The notes under the pieces are model-generated. The model did not search any database. It had not been told where the DNA came from and saw only the letters and a list, made by a program, of their open reading frames with translations. The position numbers and the translations under genes are program-made. DNA of 64,000 nt, taken from positions 160,052-224,051 of the forward strand of contig JAMZEJ010000009.1 of the NCBI GenBank assembly GCA_024508355.1, given 5' to 3'. Of the stretch, positions 53,085 to 61,261 are shown piece by piece; the stretch's first letter is position 1; every line of letters begins with the position of its first letter. This DNA comes from Rhizosaccharibacter radicis (lineage in GTDB: Bacteria > Pseudomonadota > Alphaproteobacteria > Acetobacterales > Acetobacteraceae).

Positions 53085-54509
53085 TCACCCCGGCGCGATG
53101 CTCCCCTCGATGCGGTCGATCAGCGGCAGCATGACCGCGGCGGTGGACGGCATCTCCTGCGCGATCATGCCGGCGGTTTGGTCGGTCGCCATGCGCGGCA
53201 GGCGCACCGATATCACCCGCACGGTCTGGCTGTGGCGGGTGATGTCTGCGGCCAGCACCTCGCCCGCCGCCTTCGCCATCGCGTATTCCGCGAGGCCGTG
53301 CGGCGCCTCGTCAACGAACACGGTGGACGGATAGAACACGGTCACGGGATGGGCGCCGCGCGCCGCGAGCGCTTCGCAAAGGCGTCCGAAGGCTTCTACG
53401 TAGATCGCGCAGAAATGGCGGAACAGGGCGGCGTCGAACCCAGCCCCCCCTCGCATGGCGATGCGGGGAGTGGCGAAGAAATAGACCGAATCGAGATCGT
53501 CCGGCAGCGCCGAAAGCTGAGGAACGGGATCGGCCAGCGCATCGAAGCGCAGAACATGCGCCCGGCCGCCCTCGGCGGCGATCTCGTCGCGCACCGCCTC
53601 CGCATCCTCGTGGCCGGAGGCGTAGGACAGGAACGTCTCGACCTCGGCCAGGCCCAGCAGCTTGGCCGTCACCTCGCCGATGCCGCGCGAGCCGCCGATC
53701 ACCAGCACCTTGCGGCCGGAGGCCGGACGGGGACGGAAATCCCGCCGCAGCACGTCGCTGGAAGGCTGCGCGGTCGGCGGCGCACGGCGGGAGGCCTTCA
53801 CCGTCGCTCTCAGCCCGGGGGCGGCGGTCTCGATGGTGACGAGCTGGAAGCGCTCGTCGGCCTGGACGGTGCGGAAACGCAATTCCTCCGCGACGCCCGC
53901 TTCGTCCTCGACGATCTTCGCGTTGATGCGGTGGAAGGTGGAGTGCAGCCCGGGGCTGACCATGCCCACCAGCCGGGTCAGGGCGAGGATGCCGCGCACG
54001 CGTGCGCGGCCGATGGCGGCACACAGCCTGGGATAGGTCTCGACCGGGTCGGGGCCGAGCGACACCGTGCCGGCGGCGGCGGCGACCTCTTCCCAGCCGA
54101 GCGGCAGCGGATCGGTGCGGGCGGCGTCATAGGCGATGGTGCCGGCCTCGCCCGCGAACGGCGAGGCCGCGGGCAGCGCGCCGAACCGCAGGGTGTAGCC
54201 GCTGATCCGAGCGCCCTTGCAGCGGAGCTCGGCGCGGATTTCGGTGTCCGTGCGTTTGGTGACGGCGAGCTGCGCCTCGTCGTCCACGAACAGGAATCGG
54301 GCGAAATCGGCATCGATCTGGCGGATGACGCCCGGCACCGGCTCCGCGAGCAGGGTTTCCAGCGCCCACAGCATGGACTGCACGCCGTGCACCACGGGGA
54401 ACCCCGCCGGGGTCCGGCGCGCGGCACGGGCGTCCATGTGCATCGGGTTCCAGTCGCCCGACAACCCGGCGAAGGCGCGCTGGTGCGCCTCGCCGAAGCT
54501 GCGCTCCAT
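53085..54509 (-). CDS. MaoC hot-dog dehydratase fused to a short-chain dehydrogenase
   Basis: 474 residues. N-terminal MaoC-like hydratase: FAGLSGDWNPMHMDARAARRTPAGFPVVHGVQ holds the catalytic Asp-x-Asn-x-x-His. A hot-dog-like stretch continues to ~235. C-terminal SDR (~267-474): VLVIGGSRGIGEVTAKLL, FYPSTVFVD (Ser), EYAMAKAAGE (Tyr-x-x-x-Lys). The pairing suggests reversible hydration and oxidoreduction of an acyl thioester, most plausibly on the ACP encoded just upstream, whose stop overlaps this start. I know of no named enzyme with this exact fusion. Confidence 0.82.
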   Translation of the reverse strand: MERSFGEAHQRAFAGLSGDWNPMHMDARAARRTPAGFPVVHGVQSMLWALETLLAEPVPGVIRQIDADFARFLFVDDEAQLAVTKRTDTEIRAELRCKGARISGYTLRFGALPAASPFAGEAGTIAYDAARTDPLPLGWEEVAAAAGTVSLGPDPVETYPRLCAAIGRARVRGILALTRLVGMVSPGLHSTFHRINAKIVEDEAGVAEELRFRTVQADERFQLVTIETAAPGLRATVKASRRAPPTAQPSSDVLRRDFRPRPASGRKVLVIGGSRGIGEVTAKLLGLAEVETFLSYASGHEDAEAVRDEIAAEGGRAHVLRFDALADPVPQLSALPDDLDSVYFFATPRIAMRGGAGFDAALFRHFCAIYVEAFGRLCEALAARGAHPVTVFYPSTVFVDEAPHGLAEYAMAKAAGEVLAADITRHSQTVRVISVRLPRMATDQTAGMIAQEMPSTAAVMLPLIDRIEGSIAPG

Positions 54510-54760
54510 CAGGACGCGACCTTGGCGCGCTCCGAGATCACCTTCACCAGGTCGCCCACGTTTTCCAGCTTGTCGAGCTGCTGGCTCGGGACCTTGATCC
54601 CGAACTGCGCTTCCACGGCCATGATGATCTCGATCATCTTGAAGGAATCCCAGCCCTCGACGTCCTTGGCGGACAGTTCGGGACTGAGTTCCAGATCATC
54701 CTGCATCAGCACGTCGCGCATGATGTCGGTAAGGGGGGGATAGATGTCCGCGTCCGTCAT
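54509..54760 (-). CDS. Acyl carrier protein
   Basis: 83 residues, acidic. The phosphopantetheine site is the Ser in GWDSFKMIEIIMAVEAQFGI, the normal ACP motif (DSF for DSL). Start ATG 54760, with AGGAGG seven bases upstream; an ATG at 54766 overlaps the FkbH stop. It stands between FkbH-like and MaoC-SDR genes, with coupled translation on both sides. A dedicated ACP for building a small acyl unit, rather than the fatty-acid ACP, is likely. Confidence 0.92.
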   Translation of the reverse strand: MTDADIYPPLTDIMRDVLMQDDLELSPELSAKDVEGWDSFKMIEIIMAVEAQFGIKVPSQQLDKLENVGDLVKVISERAKVAS

Positions 54761-54762
54761 GG

Positions 54763-56661
54763 TCATGCCTCCTGCAGGGTGATCGCCGGATGGTCCACCG
54801 CCACCGCGTCGAGCGGCAGCGCGTAGCGCACGGCTTGCGCGTCGTCCGCGCCGTCCGCCTCCACGCGGATGAATCCGAGTCGGTCGTAATGTTCGCGGAC
54901 CATGCCGTTCTTCGCCGACGGCGCGAACAGCCCGATCAGGGCGTCGCCGCCGGCGCGTGCCGCCTCCGCGGCGACCGCGGCCAGCGTCGCCTGTTCCACG
55001 CCACGGCCCAGCACGCGACAGCTCATCAGCCAGTTGTCGATGCGGAAGGCGGTTCCCTCGCGGCGGCAGATCACCACCGCGATCAGGCCGTTGTCGCCGT
55101 AGCGGTCCACCAGCCGGAAGGTGAGGCCGAAGCTGTCGGGATCGTTCATCACCGCCCGCGCCTCCTCGTCGTCGATGCGGCGGGTGGTGAGGTTGAACTG
55201 GTTGGTCTTGTTGACGAGCTGCACGGTGCGGGCGAGATCGATCTCGTCGAAACGCTTCCAGCGCAGCCGCATCTCCAGATCCGCGAGGTAGCTGTCGAGA
55301 TCGGTCGCTTCCGCGGCCATCGCCTCGCGCTGCCGGTTGGCCTGATATTGCTGCAGGCGCGCGCGGTCGTCGCCGGTGACGTCCAGGCTCTCGAAATACC
55401 CGGCGTCCGCCAGGCGGAGCGGCACCAGCGCCGGGTCCTCCGGCACTTCCGGCACCGCCACGATCGGCAGCTCGCGCCGGACGAGATTCCGTTCGAACGG
55501 GTTGTCGTCCACGAACACGAGCGAATCGAGCCCGACATTCAGCTCGCGCGCGATGCGGCGGAGGTTCGATGCCTTGTCGTCCCAGTTGGCGACGAAGCTC
55601 GCGATGTGGGGGGCGCGCAGCACCATCTCGGGATGCTCGGCGAAGGCCTGCATCGCCACGGCCTCGTCGTTCTTGGAGCACACGGCCAGGATCACCCCGC
55701 GCTGCCCCAGCATCAGCGCGTAGCGCTGGAACGCGGCGAAGGCTTCCCCCGCGGCGCTGCCCTGACCCAGCACGATGCCGGAAAGCCCGTCGTCGCCGAT
55801 CACCCCGCCCCACACCGTGTTGTCGAGATCGAGCACCAGAACCTTGGACGACACCCCCCTCAGCGCACCCAGCAGCCGGCCGACAAGGTCGCCGAAGAAG
55901 GGCGCGGCATGCAGGGCGATCTCCTGCTTCGCGCGGTGCCACATCGCCGGGTCGTGCCAGTTCAGCAGTCCGTGCCGGCGGGCGTGGCGGTCCACCGCCA
56001 CCAGATGCACGCCTTCCTGCGAGGCGCTGGCCCGGAGGGCGTGGTTGAAGCTGTCGAGGAACCAGGCGGGGGACGCGGCCAGCCGGTGCTCGTTCTCCCC
56101 CATCAGTTCCGGATCCACCGGCAAGGCCGCCTGCTGGAGGATCGGAGTGCGGAGCCGGTCGCGGATCAGACGCCACAGGCCGGACAACTCCGCGATCACC
56201 CGTGCGGCGGCCGCATCCGCGGTGGCGCCCTCCGCCTCCAGCCGGGCGGACGACACCAGGTGGTGCGCGTCGAGCGCCACCAGGGCCACGTCGGGTGCGA
56301 AGGCGTGCAGGGCCGATCCCGGATCCAGCAGTTCCTGCCGGAACTGTCCGTACTCGCACTGGTAGATCTCCACGTCGAGCCGGCGGCGCAGCGCGCCCAC
56401 CCGGATGCCCGCATGGAGATGCGCGGTGGTGGAAGAGCTGAGGATCGCGAGCTTCAGCGTGCGCGACGCTTCCACCCCGGCGGCGGCCCGCCTCTCCTGC
56501 CACGCATGATCGAGGCGCCCGGTCTGGATGAAGTCCAGATCGTGCCGCGCGGCCTGCGCGAAGGCATCGAGGCCGGCCGGCGCGGTTCCGGCGCGCAGCT
56601 CGCGCAGCAGGGCACGGCTGTCCGCGGGGACCGGCAGCCAGTCGAGCGCGACATGGGACAT
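54763..56661 (-). CDS. FkbH-like HAD-IIIC protein with C-terminal GNAT-type domain
   Basis: 632 residues. An N-terminal ~250-residue SGNH-like part (FLDSFNHALRA, NWHDPAMWH) precedes the HAD core: VLDLDNTVWGGVIGDDG (278-294), SKNDE, FVDDNPFERNLV. The last ~150 residues look like an acyltransferase (GLTFRLVDRYGDNGLIAVVICRR, REHYDRLGFIRVE). FkbH proteins take 1,3-bisphosphoglycerate, lose phosphate, and load glyceryl onto an ACP. The adjoining ACP supports this. ATG 56661; part of the minus-strand set from 58459 to 53085. Confidence 0.86.
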   Translation of the reverse strand: MSHVALDWLPVPADSRALLRELRAGTAPAGLDAFAQAARHDLDFIQTGRLDHAWQERRAAAGVEASRTLKLAILSSSTTAHLHAGIRVGALRRRLDVEIYQCEYGQFRQELLDPGSALHAFAPDVALVALDAHHLVSSARLEAEGATADAAAARVIAELSGLWRLIRDRLRTPILQQAALPVDPELMGENEHRLAASPAWFLDSFNHALRASASQEGVHLVAVDRHARRHGLLNWHDPAMWHRAKQEIALHAAPFFGDLVGRLLGALRGVSSKVLVLDLDNTVWGGVIGDDGLSGIVLGQGSAAGEAFAAFQRYALMLGQRGVILAVCSKNDEAVAMQAFAEHPEMVLRAPHIASFVANWDDKASNLRRIARELNVGLDSLVFVDDNPFERNLVRRELPIVAVPEVPEDPALVPLRLADAGYFESLDVTGDDRARLQQYQANRQREAMAAEATDLDSYLADLEMRLRWKRFDEIDLARTVQLVNKTNQFNLTTRRIDDEEARAVMNDPDSFGLTFRLVDRYGDNGLIAVVICRREGTAFRIDNWLMSCRVLGRGVEQATLAAVAAEAARAGGDALIGLFAPSAKNGMVREHYDRLGFIRVEADGADDAQAVRYALPLDAVAVDHPAITLQEA

Positions 56662-56740
56662 TCGGACGGCCTTCCGGTGTGGGGGTCGTGGAACGGAGGA
56701 ATGGTCGCGGAGGACGGGTCGGACGGCGATGGGCGGCGCG

Positions 56741-58459
56741 TCAGGCCGCGGGGCGCCGTTCCGTCGCACGGGCGCGGAAACGCGCCGCGGCGGCTGGAAG
56801 GATCATCTCCCACGCCTCCTGGTCGATGGCGGCGCTCTTGTCGTTGTACGGCGTGCCGACATGGCCCACCAGCAGGCGGTCGCGAATCACGGATACCGAG
56901 CCGGCCGCATTGTCGTCGTCCGCCTTGCGGATCACCAGCAGCGTGTTGGGTCCGAAGCGTTCCACCGCGTCGTGCAGTGCGATCGCGGCCTCGTCGGTAA
57001 TCCGCTCGTGCGAGGATTTGTGCACGAAGATCTTGTTCCCCGCTTCGAGATCCTCGAGCAGCTTGCGCTTGAGGTAGCCTAGCCGGGTGGTCTGCTGCTT
57101 GAGGAACTTGTGTTCGTCGACACGTCCGCGCTGCACGAAGCAATGCATGTGGTAGAGGCCACGGGTGTCCTTGAGCATGTACTCGTTGTGATCGGTGAGT
57201 CCGAGCTCGAGGAAGGCGGGATCGCCCAGCGCCACCAGGTCCTCGTCCAGCAGCCGGGTGAGGGTCCCGGCCGAGATCGCGGCGAAACGGAAAAGGCCGA
57301 TCGGTTCCGCGCCCAAACGGCGCTGGACGATGCCGAACTCGCAATGATCGCCGAGGCCTTCGAACAGCAGGGCGAGCTCCTTGCCGACCGGCATCGCGTC
57401 GGTCGCGGCCGACGGCGCATCCGCGTCGCCGGAAGCGGTACCGAGCCGCTCGGCGTTGCGCTGCCAGATCGCGTCCCCGCGCGAGTTGCGGATGTTCGCG
57501 TCGTCCGGGCGCAGACGATGGGCGACGTCCCAGCACTGCACGGCGTCTTCCCAGTTCTCCTGGCGCTCCGCCAGCACCGCCAGCCGCACATGCAGCTCGA
57601 GCCGCTCGGGCTCGCGGACCAGCGCTTCGCGCAGCAGCGTCCTGGCGCGGTCGTAATCTCCCGCTTCCATGAGGCTCGCCGCCGCCATGCTGACGAAGGC
57701 GTGCACATCCGGAAACGCCGACAGGATCGCCTGCCAGCGTAAAGCGGCGCTCTTCCAGTCCTGCCGGTCGGCCGCCACCTCGGCATGATGGGCGGCGAGC
57801 TCGGCATCCGCCGGGAAGGCCCGGACGGCGTCCGACAGCAGCCGGTCGGCCGCATCGAGCCGCCCGGCGCCACGCAGTGCCCGGCCATAGCCGAGCAGCG
57901 CGTTGCGATCGCCCCGATGGGCGGTATGGAACGCTCCCCACACCAACACGGCGGTCTCGGCATCCCCTGCCGCGTCGGCGGCGAGCCCTTCGCGCACCAG
58001 CGCCTCGAGGGACGCCGATGACAAGCCCCGCCTGATGGTGGCGCCGAGCGCCTGCCCGTTGTCGCGCAGGAAGCGATGGTCGCCGTGGTTCTCCCGCAGA
58101 CGCGCCAGAAGTCCCGCGGCGAGCAGCCAGCGTTCCTGGCGGATGGCGATGGTGATGCGCTGGGCGATGATCTCTATGCGGTCGGGAAACAGGATCGCGG
58201 CCTCTTCGGCCTTCCGGGCGGCATCGTCGAACCGTCCCTGCACCTGCAGGATCGCCAACTCGGACGCATGGAACACCGGCACGCCGGGATGATCGACCGC
58301 CGCTTCGCGCCAGCGCGCCAGCGCTTCGGGCCAGTCGGCGCGCTCCTGCGCTTCCGTGGCGTGGGCGATCGCCTCGTCGATGCCGCGCGCGGGACGCTTC
58401 CGGCCGGCGCCCGGGCGCGCGAGGTCGGGCTCGGACAGGTGTTCGACCGGTTGCTTCAC
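56741..58459 (-). CDS. TPR protein with a C-terminal conserved domain of unknown function
   Basis: 572 residues. Residues ~25-340 are tetratricopeptide repeats. The C-terminal ~200 residues contain LLFEGLGDHCEFGIVQRRLGAEPIGLFRFAAISAGTL, RLGYLKRKLLEDLEAGNKIFVHKSSHE and FGPNTLLVIRKAD. This GDxCEFGxVQR...GAEPxxLxRF pattern recurs in glycan loci of alphaproteobacteria and is sometimes labelled papain-like or DUF1796-like; no activity is established. It has a conserved Cys (in HCEFG) and His residues. First gene of the minus-strand set; the start is ATG 58459. Confidence 0.78.
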   Translation of the reverse strand: MKQPVEHLSEPDLARPGAGRKRPARGIDEAIAHATEAQERADWPEALARWREAAVDHPGVPVFHASELAILQVQGRFDDAARKAEEAAILFPDRIEIIAQRITIAIRQERWLLAAGLLARLRENHGDHRFLRDNGQALGATIRRGLSSASLEALVREGLAADAAGDAETAVLVWGAFHTAHRGDRNALLGYGRALRGAGRLDAADRLLSDAVRAFPADAELAAHHAEVAADRQDWKSAALRWQAILSAFPDVHAFVSMAAASLMEAGDYDRARTLLREALVREPERLELHVRLAVLAERQENWEDAVQCWDVAHRLRPDDANIRNSRGDAIWQRNAERLGTASGDADAPSAATDAMPVGKELALLFEGLGDHCEFGIVQRRLGAEPIGLFRFAAISAGTLTRLLDEDLVALGDPAFLELGLTDHNEYMLKDTRGLYHMHCFVQRGRVDEHKFLKQQTTRLGYLKRKLLEDLEAGNKIFVHKSSHERITDEAAIALHDAVERFGPNTLLVIRKADDDNAAGSVSVIRDRLLVGHVGTPYNDKSAAIDQEAWEMILPAAAARFRARATERRPAA

Positions 58460-58725
58460 GACCTACCTCGCTTTCCTGCCGCGCGCCCATGTTCGGCATG
58501 ACCGAACAGGCTGTGCCCCCGCAAGAAAATCTTTCGCTACAGGCGCGGCTCGTCAAGTCCAACTCGCCCGTTCCGATGCGCTGGAGGCGAAATCGCTTGG
58601 TTTACTCATCAAACGATCCTCCGTCTTATTCTTGGGACATTCGAGGCGGCGTCATCTGGTCATAATGGATTCCGGTTCACGCTTGATCCCGATCTGCACG
58701 CGCAGTCTCAGGAAGGAGATGACCC

Positions 58726-60903
58726 TTGACCGCCACGGTCTCCGATCGCCTGGCAGCGGCCCTGTTCATCACGGTATCCGTGCCGACGACCGGTGGACGG
58801 CTCGCATCGGCGCTGTTCGACCCGGCGCTGCTGCTGCAACGCCTGCTGGCGCAGGGGCTGTGCCCGCCCGGCACGACCGAGGCCCAGGCGGTGGAATGCT
58901 ATCTTTCCGACCCCTCCTGCCGCATCGTCAGCCCCAACGCGCTGTTCGATGAGGGATGGTATCGCGCCAGCAATCCCGACGTCGACGCGACGATCCGCGC
59001 CGGGCACATGTTGTGCGGCCTGACGCACTTCGTGAACTACGGCTACGCCGAAGGGCGCTGGCCCAACGCGATGCTGGCGATGCAGGCGGCGGCCGCCTCG
59101 GAGCGTCCCCTGGCGGACGCGCTGGCCGACGAGACGGCGTTCCTGGCGCGACCGGAAACGAGGATCTTCCTCGACTGTTTTCCGTGGATCGCGCCGCTGC
59201 AATACTACAACCTGTTCGCCCGTCGGCTGGGGGTGGAGAACCGCCCGCCCGCGGCGGCGGCCCTGCCGGCGATCGACCTGGTGCGGGCGGAGTTCGACGC
59301 CGGCTTCTATCGCGACCGGCACATGACGACGGCCGACGGCGACGCGGACCCGTTCTCTCATTATCTCGAACAAGGCAGCAGCCGCGGCGCTTCCCCCAAC
59401 GCCTGGTTCGACGAGCAATGGTACCGCGCCTTTTACCGCGACGTCGACGAGGCGGTGGCGCGTGGCCGTGTATCGTCCGGCTTCCATCACTTCGTGCTGT
59501 TCGGTCGCGCCGAAGGCCGGTTGCCGGCCTACGACCTCAAGGGCGCCCTGGAATGGGCGCTCCCCGGCGTGACGGAACCGACGTTGTTGCACCGGGTGCG
59601 CGATCTGCGCCGCAAATACGAGTTCGGCAGACCTTCGCCCCGGGTCGACCCGGCGGGTGGCGCGCCACGGGTGTGGTTCATCTTCCCGGTGGTCAATCCG
59701 GACATCTCTTTCGGCGGCTATCAGGCGGCGTTCGCGCTGATGGTGGAGCTGCAGGCCGCCGGATACGGCCTCGGGCTCGTGTGCATGGAGGACGCCGCCC
59801 CCAACCGGAACTATTTCCTGTGGCGGCAGCGCGATCCGCGCGTCCGCGCCGCATTCGAGGAATGTCTTTGGGCCGGCAAGGAGGACTATGACCGGCTCCC
59901 CCTGCGCGACGGAGACCTCTTCGTCGCCTACTCGGTCTGGGGACTGAAGCTGGCGCGGCGGTTATGCCACCTGACCGGCAGCCCGAAGCCGTTCCTGCTG
60001 GCGCAGGAGCACGAGCCGATCTTCTACGCCAACGACGCGCTCAAGGTGCTCTGCGAGGAATATTACCGAGTCGAGCATTTTCCCATCATCAACAGCCATT
60101 TCCTGCTGGATTACCTCCGCGCGCACCGGGTCGGCGCGTTCGCCCGCGACGATGTGCGGCCGGACGAGTATGCGGTGTTCGAGCATGCGCTGCAGCGCCT
60201 GCCGCGCCAGACGGCGGTGCAGATGGCGGCCCGGCGCCGCCGGTCGGTGCTGATCTACGCGCGTCCGGAAGCGCACGCCGGACGGAACCTGTTCGACGTG
60301 ATCGTGCTGGCGCTCGAGGATCTGTGCGCGGAAGGAGCGTTCGGGCCGGAATGGTGCTTCGATGGCGTGGGGGCGCTCAGCGACCTCAAGGACGTCCCGC
60401 TCGGCGGCGGCCATCATGTCCGGCTGCACAAGAAGATGGATGCCCCGGACTATGCGCGGATGATCGGAGAGGTCGACATCGCCATCAGCCTGATGAGTGC
60501 GCCCCACCCGTCTCTGGTGCCGTTCGAACTGGCCACCACGGGCGCGCTGGTGGTCACCAACGTCTACGAGAACCGCTCGGCGGGCCAGCTTTCCGCGATC
60601 AGCGGCAACATCGTGCCCTGCCTGCTCGGGCTGGAGGGCTTAAAGGACGGCATCCGAACGGCCCTTCGCCGCGTGGATGGCTTCGTTTCGCGCGAGAAGA
60701 ACCGCCGGCCCGCGGAACAGCGCGATTGGTGCGACGTGTTCAATCCGGACTTTCTGCGCGCGGTTTTCGGGACCCCGCCGCTGCGGCTGCGTCCGGCCGC
60801 CGACGCGCCGCGGGGCGCCATGCCGCCGCCCCGCCCTTCCCCCGTTTTCCTCCCCCGGGAGGCGGTCGAAACCGTTTCTGCGCTGGCATCGGCTCCGTCC
60901 TGA
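58726..60903 (+). CDS. WsaF-like glycosyltransferase with N-terminal repeats, paralogue of the 45820 gene
   Basis: 725 residues. N-terminal repeats: FDEGWYRASNPDVDATIRAGH...THFVNYGYAEGRWP, FDAGFYRD..FSHYLEQG, FDEQWYRAFYRDVDEAVARG...HHFVLFGRAEGRLPAY. Catalytic part: WFIFPVVNPDISFGGYQAAFAL, HEPIFYANDALKVL, IYARPEAHAGRNLFDV, HPSLVPFELATTGALVVTNVYENRS. Equivalent motifs occur in order in the paralogue at 45820. The start is TTG 58726, fixed by AGGAGA seven bases upstream; a nearby ATG is out of frame. It probably extends the same glycan. Confidence 0.85.
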   Translation: MTATVSDRLAAALFITVSVPTTGGRLASALFDPALLLQRLLAQGLCPPGTTEAQAVECYLSDPSCRIVSPNALFDEGWYRASNPDVDATIRAGHMLCGLTHFVNYGYAEGRWPNAMLAMQAAAASERPLADALADETAFLARPETRIFLDCFPWIAPLQYYNLFARRLGVENRPPAAAALPAIDLVRAEFDAGFYRDRHMTTADGDADPFSHYLEQGSSRGASPNAWFDEQWYRAFYRDVDEAVARGRVSSGFHHFVLFGRAEGRLPAYDLKGALEWALPGVTEPTLLHRVRDLRRKYEFGRPSPRVDPAGGAPRVWFIFPVVNPDISFGGYQAAFALMVELQAAGYGLGLVCMEDAAPNRNYFLWRQRDPRVRAAFEECLWAGKEDYDRLPLRDGDLFVAYSVWGLKLARRLCHLTGSPKPFLLAQEHEPIFYANDALKVLCEEYYRVEHFPIINSHFLLDYLRAHRVGAFARDDVRPDEYAVFEHALQRLPRQTAVQMAARRRRSVLIYARPEAHAGRNLFDVIVLALEDLCAEGAFGPEWCFDGVGALSDLKDVPLGGGHHVRLHKKMDAPDYARMIGEVDIAISLMSAPHPSLVPFELATTGALVVTNVYENRSAGQLSAISGNIVPCLLGLEGLKDGIRTALRRVDGFVSREKNRRPAEQRDWCDVFNPDFLRAVFGTPPLRLRPAADAPRGAMPPPRPSPVFLPREAVETVSALASAPS

Positions 60904-61261
60904 ACCTGCGTGGCGGCCGGTGGTCTCTCTTCCGGCCACTCGGATCCCGTCCAGTCCGGCGGCGCGGCGAAGGCCATGGGTCGTCTGCCTGTGTGGGCCC
61001 TTTCCGCCACCCCGGGGCGGTGATCGTTCGATTCGGGACTACGAATCCTCGGTCACGGGCCGAAGCCCACAGGGTCGGCCGGCTCCCGCGACGAGACGTC
61101 GACATGGCCCCGCAAGGCCGACGGCGCGCGGAACCGACAACGGGCGGTCCGAAAAGACGCCGATCGGATCGCCGCGCGCCCATGGGGGGGCACGGCAGAT
61201 ATCATCGAGCCTCGCGAACCGGTGTCGCCGCGGCCAGCGGCGTCCGCCAACAGCCTGCCGT
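60904..61261. other. Intergenic stretch between the last glycosyltransferase and the sensor kinase
   Basis: About 360 bases between convergent genes. No gene, hairpin with T run or repeat of note was found. Confidence 0.5.
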
